A stretch of 22,518 nucleotides of DNA from Lachnospiraceae bacterium (GTDB lineage Bacteria > Bacillota > Clostridia > Lachnospirales > Lachnospiraceae), in assembly GCA_900766915.1 (NCBI GenBank), contig CAAFXE010000273.1:1-22518 (forward strand), given 5' to 3'. The translations under genes were made by a program, and so were the position numbers. Shown piece by piece: positions 1 to 6,776 of this stretch. Each line of letters starts with the position of its first letter. Position 1 is the first letter of the stretch. The notes below the pieces were generated by a model, which was not told the DNA's origin, did no database searches, and worked only from the letters and a program-made list of their open reading frames with translations.

Positions 1-311
1 ACAACCTTCTGTCCCCATGAATGCTCCATCAACTCATTAACATACTCTATTTCAAAGTCCGATCCTTCCAACTTTTTAACAAAACCTTCTATGTCAGGTT
101 CCTCAAAATAAAGCTCTGTCATATTATTCTTTGGAATCATGTATTTATCCAAGAACTGCTGCCATGTCTTTGCATCCTGCAGCACCAAACCCTCAGACAT
201 AATCACATTGCCGTCCTGATCTAGGATTACCTGCAAACCAAATATTTCTTTATAAAATCTGATTGCTCTATCCATATCATTAACAGCAATCAGAACATTT
301 TTCAGTCTCAT
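1..311 (-). CDS. VOC (glyoxalase/bleomycin-resistance fold) protein, C-terminus cut by window edge
   Basis: The frame opens with an ATG at 311 preceded by AGGTGA at good spacing and runs off the left edge, so only about 103 residues are visible. The start (MRLKNVLIAVNDMDRAIRFY) is the typical first beta-alpha unit of a vicinal oxygen chelate domain, followed by the usual YKEIFG turn, and a second unit contains TELYFEEPDIEGF. VOC proteins include glyoxalases, dioxygenases and antibiotic-binding proteins; nothing visible fixes the substrate. The gene starts 4 bases after the stop of the upstream small protein, so it is the distal gene of the same minus-strand operon. The family call is firm, the function open. 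Confidence 0.85.
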   Translation of the reverse strand, partial: MRLKNVLIAVNDMDRAIRFYKEIFGLQVILDQDGNVIMSEGLVLQDAKTWQQFLDKYMIPKNNMTELYFEEPDIEGFVKKLEGSDFEIEYVNELMEHSWGQKV

Positions 312-315
312 TTCA

Positions 316-633
316 TCACCTGCTCAATATAAGTTTTACTGCTTCAATCAAATCCTCACTAAAACCTTCCAAATCATCCATCGTAATTACCTTCTTCTTT
401 ACAAGTATCGCAATATCCCAGATGGCCTCACCCTTATTCATTTCTATCAATACACCTGGATTCTTCTTATCTTGCTTTATTCTTTTCTCTATTTCCCAGA
501 AATGATCTGATGCATTTCCAGGAGAAGTAAGTAATTTCACATATTCCTTAGACAACTTTTCCATATAGCGTTCTTGCCAGTTACCCATTCGTTCTCGGAG
601 AAGCTTCCAATCCGCTTTTGAAATCTCAACCAT
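316..633 (-). CDS. Conserved small protein of unknown function downstream of the YgjP-type peptidase
   Basis: This is a 105-residue soluble protein when started at the ATG at 633. That start has an AAGGA about 9 bases upstream; an alternative ATG at 642 would put the ribosome site only 2 bases away. There are no membrane segments or signal peptide. It is mostly helical by eye, with many charged residues (an ISKADWK start and the motif GNASDHFWEIEKRIKQDKKN). Similar proteins sit in Clostridia beside YgjP-type peptidases and are sometimes labelled 'multidrug transporter', which the sequence does not support because it has no hydrophobic helices. The start lies 1 base after the stop of the peptidase gene, so the two are probably translated together. 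Function unknown. Confidence 0.75.
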   Translation of the reverse strand: MVEISKADWKLLRERMGNWQERYMEKLSKEYVKLLTSPGNASDHFWEIEKRIKQDKKNPGVLIEMNKGEAIWDIAILVKKKVITMDDLEGFSEDLIEAVKLILSR

Positions 634-634
634 T

Positions 635-1192
635 TTACCCATTCCTTCTCATAATATTGCCGCCTTCATCCTTCAGCCATTTTACCTGAGCTTTGTAACC
701 AGGAAGCACTTTCTCTACTTCACTCCAAAATGCTTTGGAATGATTCATTTCTTTCCTATGACACAGTTCATGAACTACTACATAATCAATAACTTCTGAT
801 GGTGCCAGCATCAATAGACAGTTAAAATTCAAATTGCCTTTACTACTGCAACTTCCCCACCTAGTTTTCTGATTACGAATTGTTATACGTCCATAGGTGG
901 CACCTATCTGCTTTGCAAAATATGCCACTCTCTCTGGGATATATTTTAATGCCTTATCTGCAAGTTCATGTATTTCATCATTTGTCAGTCTCTCTGGAGC
1001 AGAAGCATCAAAGGCTGCCTTTTTCTGCTTAATTTCCTCGATATGTTTTAAAATCCATGTTTCCTTTTCTTTAAGGATTTTCTGTATATCCCTCTGAGTT
1101 GCCTGCCTTGGCACCCGTAGTGTCACCGACAAATCAGAATTCACCTGGATAGCCACAGTTTTTCTATTTGATTTTATTACCGTAACTTCCAC
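635..1192 (-). CDS. YgjP-type (DUF45) zinc metallopeptidase-like protein
   Basis: This 185-residue protein has a clear metalloprotease signature: HELCH at residues 141-145 (two zinc ligands and the catalytic Glu142) and a third His at 151 in the HRKEMNHSKAFW stretch. Upstream lies the family hallmark RWGSCSSKGNLNFN at about 111-124. The N-terminal beta-rich half (KTVAIQV, VTLRVP) is also typical. Family members are annotated as M48-like or SprT-like peptidases, and E. coli YgjP was also reported to act on UTP, so the real substrate is uncertain. The start is a GTG with AGGAG 6 bases upstream, 12 bases after the stop of a WYL-domain relic. The length is normal for the family. Confidence 0.88.
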   Translation of the reverse strand: MEVTVIKSNRKTVAIQVNSDLSVTLRVPRQATQRDIQKILKEKETWILKHIEEIKQKKAAFDASAPERLTNDEIHELADKALKYIPERVAYFAKQIGATYGRITIRNQKTRWGSCSSKGNLNFNCLLMLAPSEVIDYVVVHELCHRKEMNHSKAFWSEVEKVLPGYKAQVKWLKDEGGNIMRRNG

Positions 1193-1204
1193 GTCTACTC
1201 CTTC

Positions 1205-1333
1205 CTACAGTTTTACTGCTATCTTTTCTATAAGCCGGTGGTCCAGATCATCAAATGCAACGAGATAATAATTCTTATCGTCCCAGGTAAGAGCCCACAG
1301 ACTTACAACAAACCAGTCACCATTATGTCTGGG
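1205..1333 (-). pseudogene. Relic of a WYL-domain regulator
   Basis: On the minus strand a short open frame ends at a TAG at 1205-1207. It contains GDWFVVSLWALTWDDKNYYL followed by VAFDD, a close match to the conserved strand of WYL domains (usually SPWALTWDDENYYLVAYD). The frame is closed by a TAA a few codons upstream and no start or HTH domain survives. The tail (DHRLIEKIAVKL) may have been joined by an internal deletion. WYL proteins often regulate defence operons by binding nucleotides or DNA ends. The relic sits just ahead of the YgjP-type gene and behind the MazG-like gene, so the original operon probably held a WYL regulator here. Family assignment is from memory of the motif only. 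Confidence 0.5.
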
Positions 1334-1444
1334 AACAAGTTTTTATCTACATGTAAATGCTCGCATTCACTTTTCCTGACTTGCAATTACTTTTTCACTC
1401 AAAGGCGAATTCAAAGGATGAATCATCCATCGTACAAGCATATT
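1334..1444 (-). other. Decayed stretch between MazG-like gene and WYL relic
   Basis: This has no frame of useful length. A 24-codon minus-strand frame (MLVRWMIHPLNSPLSEKVIA and a few more residues) looks protein-like but lacks a ribosome site. It is most likely debris of the same broken gene as the WYL relic. Confidence 0.35.
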
Positions 1445-1762
1445 CTACTCGGTAACTTCTATCAAAAATATCTTTTCATCAAAAGCGCCTCGTTTATTAG
1501 CTTTCAAAGCTCGCACTTCCTCAAGTGCCTCAATAGAATATCCTCTTGCCTTTGTTGCCGCATAAATTACTTCTAGTAAATCTGCGAGTTCTTCGATACT
1601 CTGATCTTTATGATATTCTGCAAGCTCTTCATCAAGCTTTGCATCAACCATCTTAAGATATTCTTCGTCGGTAAGAATTTCTGTTATGCATGTCTTTCCA
1701 TCAGCTTCTATTATTTCCGGAATCCTATCTCTGACCAGCTTGTTGTACACAATTTTCTTCAC
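1445..1762 (-). CDS. MazG-like nucleoside triphosphate pyrophosphohydrolase
   Basis: This is a 105-residue all-alpha protein of the MazG/HisE-like superfamily, which hydrolyses (d)NTPs to monophosphate and pyrophosphate using Mg ions. The visible signature is the N-terminal YNKLVRDRIPEII, the acidic pair EEL at 45-47 continuing to E49, and EELADLLEV with E58 and D61, which together form the ExxE...ExxD metal site. The C-terminal KRGAFDEKIFL is also typical. I choose the GTG at 1762 because GGGAGTGG lies about 8 bases upstream; the frame is open to 1804, but those extra residues look unlike the family. The gene overlaps the HNH gene by 38 bases, so translation is probably coupled. Small MazG-like proteins of this type recur in phages and defence islands. 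Confidence 0.85.
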   Translation of the reverse strand: MKKIVYNKLVRDRIPEIIEADGKTCITEILTDEEYLKMVDAKLDEELAEYHKDQSIEELADLLEVIYAATKARGYSIEALEEVRALKANKRGAFDEKIFLIEVTE

Positions 1763-2876
1763 TATAAATCCACTCCCTAAATCCACAATTTTTTGCCGAT
1801 TCATAGACCGGCCTTATCACATGCTCTAATCTTACCTTAAAATCTGATTCAGATAAGCCCTCAACATACAGCTGGTTTCTTATCTCCTGATTATTTAGAT
1901 GGTATGGTGCAATTTTATTAAACTCTCTTGCAACTATCTCATTTTCACTCTTAAGCTTATATGCCATATATTCAATTTGACCTAGCCCATCAAAATAAAG
2001 GTTCCACGCAGGGAGCAAATTGCTCTTACTACTATTAATAGAGCGCGTCGTCGGGTGTAGATTCCACAATTCGTCATGCGCCACATACTGCCATGGCACA
2101 AAATGATCAATTGATATCATCTTATCTGATAAATCTACATCACCATAGATATCATGTAAGCTCGGATCAATTTGAATAATTAATTTCCAATATTTCCTTA
2201 CTCTATCAATGTCCCTTGTAACTGGTGGCTCTATCTTGTCAGCAATACCAGGAACACTGGGATTCTTATTCTGCAGATACTGTATAAGCTTTAACTGAGT
2301 CCAGCCTTTTATTATTTCTTTGTGTTTATTCAAATATTCCGCCCATAAACCATCCACTTCGATAACAGTTCCCAAACCACGTATCAACAAAAAGTAGTAC
2401 ATCAATCGTTTCTGCCTGTTGATTTCATCAGTAAGTTCCTGTTTAGGTCCAGACCACATACTCCTATTTATGGATATTGCATCATAAAAGGGAACTTGCA
2501 AACGATATGGGACATTCAAAGTAATATCCGCCTTGTATTTCCGGATCTTTTTATCTTCGATTGTCTCCAGGAAACTTATAATCTTCTCTCTTTTCTCAGA
2601 AGAAGGAAATTTATAAGTCTCAAATATGTACTTAACAACTTCCTCCAGATTATCTGTTATCCCGATAGGTCCAAGTCGAAGATGATACTCTGTAACCATG
2701 TACCAAGCATCTGCTATCATCTCATTGATTAATTCATCAAATGTAAATCTACTATGCTCTGAATCCAATTTTGAAAGAATTGCTTGAAACCAGAAAAACT
2801 TATAACAGTTAGTCGTATTGTCAAACAATCTGCTTAAATAGCCTATATTCAGTTCTTCAGAATACGGTAACTGCAT
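1725..2876 (-). CDS. HNH endonuclease-domain protein
   Basis: This protein of about 383 residues has a classical HNH core near its middle. In the numbering from the upstream GTG at 2882 these are D259-H260 in ISIDHFVPWQ, N274 and H276 in ELWNLHPTT, and N283 with K286 in SINSSKSNLLP. This is a ββα-metal nuclease with no zinc CxxC pairs. About 250 residues precede the nuclease and start PYSEELNIGYLSRLFDNTTN, a module I know from accessory HNH proteins but whose role is unknown; it may recognise the target or a partner. The ATG at 2876 is preferred because AGGAG lies 8 bases upstream, overlapping the stop of the NUDIX gene. The tail overlaps the MazG-like gene. Its presence in a nuclease and pyrophosphohydrolase operon suggests a DNA-degrading effector. 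Confidence 0.85.
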   Translation of the reverse strand: MQLPYSEELNIGYLSRLFDNTTNCYKFFWFQAILSKLDSEHSRFTFDELINEMIADAWYMVTEYHLRLGPIGITDNLEEVVKYIFETYKFPSSEKREKIISFLETIEDKKIRKYKADITLNVPYRLQVPFYDAISINRSMWSGPKQELTDEINRQKRLMYYFLLIRGLGTVIEVDGLWAEYLNKHKEIIKGWTQLKLIQYLQNKNPSVPGIADKIEPPVTRDIDRVRKYWKLIIQIDPSLHDIYGDVDLSDKMISIDHFVPWQYVAHDELWNLHPTTRSINSSKSNLLPAWNLYFDGLGQIEYMAYKLKSENEIVAREFNKIAPYHLNNQEIRNQLYVEGLSESDFKVRLEHVIRPVYESAKNCGFREWIYSEENCVQQAGQR

Positions 2877-2887
2877 AACCACTTCTC

Positions 2888-3274
2888 CTAGAAACTTTGT
2901 TTTATCTTTTCAATCAACGTGATATCGGCCGGTAACCATTCAACAGAATCTAATGTTTCCTTTGTTAACCATTTGGCCGCTGCCGCTTCTTTTAATACTA
3001 GATTTCCTGCTACGACCTCAGCCCAGAAACAATCCATGGACAAATGAAATGTGGGATAATCATATTCGATGGTGTCTATCAATTCGCCAACCCTAATTTC
3101 CGTATCCAATTCTTCTTTGATCTCACGAATCAGTGCCTGCTGGGGTGTTTCCCCCTGTTCTATCTTTCCTCCGGGGAACTCCCACCAACCTTGGTATTCT
3201 CCATATCCTCTGGCTGTGGCAAATATTCTGTCTTTATCCTTTATAACCGCCGCTACTACGCTTACTGTTTTCAT
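2888..3274 (-). CDS. MutT-like NUDIX hydrolase
   Basis: This is a 128-residue single-domain NUDIX protein. The complete Nudix box lies at about residues 35-58: GGKIEQGETPQQALIREIKE followed by EL, giving the Gx5Ex7REUxEE pattern with all metal-binding acids in place. The start VSVVAAVIKD and the WWEFPGGK lead-in are typical of MutT/8-oxo-dGTP diphosphatase or CTP pyrophosphohydrolase relatives, which cleave modified or ordinary (d)NTPs to monophosphates. The exact substrate cannot be read from sequence. The ATG at 3274 has AAAGGA upstream. It lies 21 bases behind the DUF2075 gene, and its stop overlaps the ribosome site of the HNH gene, so it belongs to the operon rather than being a free housekeeping mutT. 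Confidence 0.92.
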   Translation of the reverse strand: MKTVSVVAAVIKDKDRIFATARGYGEYQGWWEFPGGKIEQGETPQQALIREIKEELDTEIRVGELIDTIEYDYPTFHLSMDCFWAEVVAGNLVLKEAAAAKWLTKETLDSVEWLPADITLIEKIKQSF

Positions 3275-3295
3275 ACAAAATTCCTTTCAGGTCTT

Positions 3296-5434
3296 TTATA
3301 TTTCATCAAGCCCCAAACTCTTAAGATACTCATAAGTTCCATCATAATACTCTGGAAGTCTTGTACTATCCTCCCAGAATCCGCTAGAGTTCTTATTACT
3401 ATTTCCTTTTGGAACACATATAATCATACCTGCTCTGGCACGAGTAAGTAATACTCTATATGCATTAAGCATATATTTCATTTTTTCCTGTTTGCTCTCC
3501 GTATCGGACTTTATTTCATCCCATCGCGTCTGTCTATTAAATCTATAATAATGCCATTCACCATTTTCATAGCGCATATCAGCATCCCATAACAAACATG
3601 TATAATCCAATTCCAAACCCTGGACTTGAATCTCTGTAGCTGCATCTTCTAGATAGTTTGATGATCTGGTATCCTTTTTATCTTCAAGAAACCAGTGAAC
3701 CGCATTATCATCATCTGACTGCAGTACATGTATACCAAGTGGCTTATATCTTGCCGATTCTTTACTAATCAGAACGCCTGTTTTTTCTGTCCCTCTAACC
3801 TTTGTGTGAAGCCAGTTTTTTGCTTTTTCCATATCTCTAGTTAGTTTAATTGGATACTTTTCCTTTATTTCTGCATATATTGAGGCAGCGCTATCATCAA
3901 TATCAAGTAATGCATGTACAAATGCTGAAAGTTTCTCTGCTCTATATGACCTTAATGACACTCCTAAATGAAGGCTATTAGCATATGTAACATTTTTATT
4001 TTCTTTCAATAATTCATTTACCTGTCCCTCAGCATATTCCGCCTCTGTAAGTTTAGGTGAAATATATACCTTCCAATGCGTAAAAATATCATTTAAGGAC
4101 TTAATCCATTCCGCAATTCCCGCTTCTCCAGTATTTATCTCTTGACCGCCTCCAACAAGACATACGATCGTAGCCCAGTCTTCACGCTGATCCAGAGACC
4201 AAATCAGAAATGCAGCTTCTGACATGGGAAAATTCGGGACCTTCAATTTATTACCATAAGTTCCACCTCGTTTCAGATAATCAGCTAATCTCTTATGTGT
4301 CCAGGAACGCTGTGCTTCATCAAAAATAGCTACATGCTCAACCTCGCCATAACCAGCAGCCTGCATCTTCACCGCCTTCTCCGGATCAATTTCTAGAATT
4401 CCGTTTTCGACAGGATTCTTTATTTTAGCAAGCATATTGTCGCGATATCGGTGAATAATCTGAATGAATTTCCCTACTTCACGTCTTGAATCCGAAAGTT
4501 TCTTTTCCTCTCCACGCCCTTTGCATTTGACATAGTTGTCTTTTGCAAGAGCTTCATTAAGAACAGCTACCAATGGTCCGTTTCCCGACAAATAAACAGC
4601 GCCTTCATCTTCGATAGGATGATCAAAACCCTGATATGTCTGTTTAACTGCCACGTCAAGTCCTACAAGAGTCTTTCCTGCACCTGGGACACCTGTTACA
4701 AAACAGATGCTCTTCTCACCATTGTTTTTACTCTTTTTTATTACATCTAGTATGTATGCTATTGTGGTATCAGTAGTAACTTTATCCGCCTCATGTCTAG
4801 TTATATCTTCAACTGAATGACTCTCATAAAGTGTTCTAGCCGCTTCAATAATAGTTGGTGTCGGAGAATATGGACTTATTACCCAATTTTTATCAATACT
4901 TTCTTCATCTGGATATAATTTAAGAATTTCTGTGATCAAACCAGATATTCCATTTTCACCAGTCACTAATGGATTCACCACCAAATCGTCATAAACCGAC
5001 TTTTGAATAACTGTTGATTCCTTTGTATATTTTGTTGCCACCAAAATAGGAACAATGACTCGATCCTGACTAAATTTATGGAAGTTCTTTAAATCAAGAG
5101 CATAATCCAGTACCTGATCAACATCACTTTCGAGAATTCTGGATTCCCCCACCTTGAATTCTAAACAGAATACAATACCTCTCAATAACAGAACTACATC
5201 TATTCTTTTTCCAAGACGTGGAATATCATATTCAAAAATAATATGTCCTTCTGAATCGTTCCACAGTTGCAACTCACGCTTTAGTATTTCAATCTCTTTA
5301 ATCCAAGCCTCTCTGGTTGTTGTGAGCGCATCTCCATGATATCGCTCGCATAGAATTCCAAAAGTCACTTCTTTTTCCTTACTTAGAAAAAGTTCAATTT
5401 TGTCTTCAAATAAGCACCGTGGACTATTTCCCAT
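3296..5434 (-). CDS. DUF2075-type protein: PD-(D/E)xK nuclease fused to SF1-like helicase/ATPase
   Basis: The protein has 712 residues from the ATG at 5434. That start has GGAG 9 bases upstream and gives an N-terminus like other DUF2075 proteins; the frame is open back to a GTG at 5488, which lacks a ribosome site. N-terminal part: KRIDVVLLLRGIVFCLEFKV contains D79, E92 and K94, a PD-(D/E)xK nuclease core. C-terminal part: Walker A GVPGAGKT (about 248-255), Walker B with DEAQ (372-375), CLVGGGQE (helicase motif III-like), the QVQGLELDY motif, and YRVLLTRARAGM (about 660-672, arginine-finger motif VI). Known family members are Schlafen-group-like DNA/RNA helicases found in mobile and defence regions. 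It is the largest gene of the operon and probably its ATP-driven sensor or effector. Confidence 0.9.
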   Translation of the reverse strand: MGNSPRCLFEDKIELFLSKEKEVTFGILCERYHGDALTTTREAWIKEIEILKRELQLWNDSEGHIIFEYDIPRLGKRIDVVLLLRGIVFCLEFKVGESRILESDVDQVLDYALDLKNFHKFSQDRVIVPILVATKYTKESTVIQKSVYDDLVVNPLVTGENGISGLITEILKLYPDEESIDKNWVISPYSPTPTIIEAARTLYESHSVEDITRHEADKVTTDTTIAYILDVIKKSKNNGEKSICFVTGVPGAGKTLVGLDVAVKQTYQGFDHPIEDEGAVYLSGNGPLVAVLNEALAKDNYVKCKGRGEEKKLSDSRREVGKFIQIIHRYRDNMLAKIKNPVENGILEIDPEKAVKMQAAGYGEVEHVAIFDEAQRSWTHKRLADYLKRGGTYGNKLKVPNFPMSEAAFLIWSLDQREDWATIVCLVGGGQEINTGEAGIAEWIKSLNDIFTHWKVYISPKLTEAEYAEGQVNELLKENKNVTYANSLHLGVSLRSYRAEKLSAFVHALLDIDDSAASIYAEIKEKYPIKLTRDMEKAKNWLHTKVRGTEKTGVLISKESARYKPLGIHVLQSDDDNAVHWFLEDKKDTRSSNYLEDAATEIQVQGLELDYTCLLWDADMRYENGEWHYYRFNRQTRWDEIKSDTESKQEKMKYMLNAYRVLLTRARAGMIICVPKGNSNKNSSGFWEDSTRLPEYYDGTYEYLKSLGLDEI

Positions 5435-5490
5435 ACTATATTTCTCCGATACAATAATATATTCTCTACCCTCAGCTATATTCTGCACTA

Positions 5491-5676
5491 CTACGCTTTA
5501 ATATATTTTCCGCTCTTTATTCTCTCGTCCTTTGGCTTTTCAGCATCACTTGGAATAAGCCAATAGGTTCCAACTTTGTATGCGCCCGAAATACGTCCTT
5601 CTGCACAAAGAACACGTATTCTACGCTGTTTAATCCCCCATTTTTCTGCTGTTTGAGTAACTGATAAATATTCCAT
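5491..5676 (-). CDS. Small MerR/excisionase-like helix-turn-helix protein
   Basis: This is a 61-residue protein starting MEYLSVTQTAEKWGIKQRRI, which is the HTH_17/MerR-type winged helix used by excisionases and small regulators. It continues with the wing VLCAEGRISGAYKVGTYWLI and a basic tail. There is no effector domain. The ATG at 5676 is preceded by GAGG. It is the first gene of the minus-strand operon and ends 56 bases before the preferred start of the nuclease-helicase. It probably regulates this operon; in other bacteria such proteins also precede restriction-type genes, where their exact role is unclear. No integrase is visible nearby, so an excisionase role is less likely. Confidence 0.85.
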   Translation of the reverse strand: MEYLSVTQTAEKWGIKQRRIRVLCAEGRISGAYKVGTYWLIPSDAEKPKDERIKSGKYIKA

Positions 5677-5724
5677 TATAATGCCTCATATTCTATAAAA
5701 GATAATGCCTACAATATAACATTT

Positions 5725-5753
5725 ATACTAAACCATAGTCGGCACAAAATCAA
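5725..5753 (-). promoter_or_regulatory. Putative promoter of the nuclease/NUDIX/HNH/MazG operon
   Basis: On the minus strand TTGATT (5748-5753) and TAGTAT (5725-5730) are separated by 17 bases. Each hexamer matches consensus at 4 of 6 positions. Between it and the start codon there are two copies of GGCATTAT (direct repeats about 24 bases apart), possible sites for the small HTH protein. Confidence 0.4.
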
Positions 5754-5868
5754 TTTGAATTGCACATTAATAGGGCCAGCAATTACTGATCCTCCCATCA
5801 GAATTTCATAAAATACTCTATTTTACATTCAAACAAAGCACGGATGGTACTACAGCAACTGATGCATT

Positions 5869-5986
5869 TCAATTAACATAATACTTCACAACCTCTGTAG
5901 CAGTCATCTCTTCGAATTTATCGTCCACGGACAGACCATTTTCCATCTCCGTTAAAATCAAATAAAGGTCTATCAAAGAATCCCAT
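5869..5986 (-). pseudogene. Small EF-hand-like protein gene, frameshifted
   Basis: The ATG at 5986 has GGAG 9 bases upstream and encodes MGFFDRPLFDFNGDGKWSV before leaving frame. The DFNGDGKWS run matches the first nine positions of a calcium-binding EF-hand loop (D1, N3, D5, G6). As written the frame ends soon after at RGR-stop. One base further on, the neighbouring frame continues with SVDDKFEEMTATEVVKYYVN and a stop at 5869. That restores an acidic residue at loop position 12 and a sensible end. The span is 118 bases, one more than 39 codons, so a net +1 shift in the TGGTCTGTCCGTGG stretch explains it. Short 'MGFFD..FDFNGDGK' proteins are familiar from Clostridia. It could be a true mutation, a sequencing error or programmed shifting. 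Confidence 0.5.
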
Positions 5987-6035
5987 AATATCCGTCTCCG
6001 TTTCCTTTTCCTTTTTGCTTGAAATAAAAACCGAT

Positions 6036-6506
6036 TTACCAATCCTCATCTTCCATGGCGTCATCCACACCGGCAGCATAATCATCATCGCTCCAGTAGC
6101 GATCCCAGTCGTAATCATCATCTTCATAAACCGCATTGTAGCCATCATCATAAGAATCCATAGAACTCTGATTCTTCTTTGAAGAACTGCTGCCGGATGA
6201 ATAAGATTTTTTACTGTTTGAAGTAGTGGTACTGCTCTTTGAGCTCGAAGAAGTATTGCTACTCTTAGTGGTTGAGGAACTACCGGAACTTTTGGAGCTT
6301 CCGCTGTACGAAGTGCTGCTCTTATACCTGTAAGTGTTGTTATCATGTAAGTAACAGTAACTACTTCCTTCCTTAGCATCATTGCCACACCCGCTCTTAA
6401 TACACTTTGGTGTACCAAGGTCTATCATCCAACCAATAAAAAGTAAAATACCAAGGGCGCAAAGAAGTGCCTTTCCTGTGCTCATACCATTTGAATTTCT
6501 ATTCAT
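6036..6506 (-). CDS. Membrane-anchored Ser-rich protein with Cys-rich knuckle and acidic C-terminus
   Basis: This is a 156-residue protein with a very strong ribosome site (AAAGGAGG) before the ATG at 6506. Residues about 10-28 form one hydrophobic helix. Directly after it come C35, C40, C51 and H54 (C-x4-C-x10-C-x2-H), a possible zinc knuckle. Residues 60-113 are low-complexity Ser/Thr/Lys. The end is strongly acidic and aromatic (DDGYNAVYEDDDYDWDRYWS, then DDAMEDEDW). I recognise this tail as common in hypothetical proteins of Lachnospiraceae but know no function. It lies between a Cys-rich peptide gene upstream and the EF-hand gene downstream on the same strand, so the three probably form one transcript. 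A large frame in another reading phase over the same DNA is a shadow caused by the Ser repeats. Confidence 0.75.
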   Translation of the reverse strand: MNRNSNGMSTGKALLCALGILLFIGWMIDLGTPKCIKSGCGNDAKEGSSYCYLHDNNTYRYKSSTSYSGSSKSSGSSSTTKSSNTSSSSKSSTTTSNSKKSYSSGSSSSKKNQSSMDSYDDGYNAVYEDDDYDWDRYWSDDDYAAGVDDAMEDEDW

Positions 6507-6567
6507 GATCTTTTCCTCCTTTAAAAGTGCTTTCCCATATTTTTATACTTTATCTGTAAGAAATCTT

Positions 6568-6684
6568 TTACAGCTCTCCATCATTTCCGCATTCCCAATA
6601 ATACGGACACATCAGGCAACACTGTCCGCACTTCTTCTTTTCAATTCTCTTTTTCTTTTGTAACCAATACAAAAATCTTTTCAT
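6568..6684 (-). CDS. 38-aa Cys-rich small protein
   Basis: This short frame starts at an ATG (6684) with GGAAG upstream and ends TAA at 6568. The first 18 residues are strongly basic (MKRFLYWLQKKKRIEKKK); then comes a Cys cluster C19-x2-C22-C23-x2-C26-x5-C32, within CGQCCLMCPYYWECGNDGEL. The cluster could bind zinc or an Fe-S centre. It lies 62 bases upstream of the Ser-rich membrane protein on the same strand. The proper ribosome site, the dense pattern of cysteines and the matching strand argue for a real gene, although it is too short for most gene finders. Function unknown. Confidence 0.6.
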   Translation of the reverse strand: MKRFLYWLQKKKRIEKKKCGQCCLMCPYYWECGNDGEL

Positions 6685-6713
6685 TACTCTTCCTTCTAGA
6701 CTCTATCTGTTAT

Positions 6714-6734
6714 TTGATAAGCATAGCCTATCAA
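6714..6734. promoter_or_regulatory. 21-bp palindrome upstream of the small-protein cluster
   Basis: TTGATAAGC and GCCTATCAA flank a 3-base centre, with one mismatch in 9-base arms. It lies 30 bases upstream of the 38-aa gene, where a repressor operator would be expected. It could also be chance in AT-rich DNA. Confidence 0.35.
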
Positions 6735-6776
6735 TTTACATGTCCTATAAAAAGTCCACCTCACAAAGCCGCATGT

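Noticed and set aside
1238..1576. Plus-strand 112-codon open frame
   Set aside because: It is antisense to the MazG-like gene and the decayed WYL stretch, is Cys/Phe/His/Ser-rich as expected of a reverse reading, and lacks a good ribosome site.
5491..5676. Excisionase of an integrated element
   Set aside because: The HTH type fits, but no integrase, attachment repeats or phage genes are visible within the window; a local regulator is more likely.
5918..6418. Minus-strand 166-codon open frame
   Set aside because: It overlaps the Ser-rich membrane protein in another phase; the AGC/AGT-rich repeats keep that phase free of stops. Only its last 22 codons coincide with a real gene, the EF-hand peptide.
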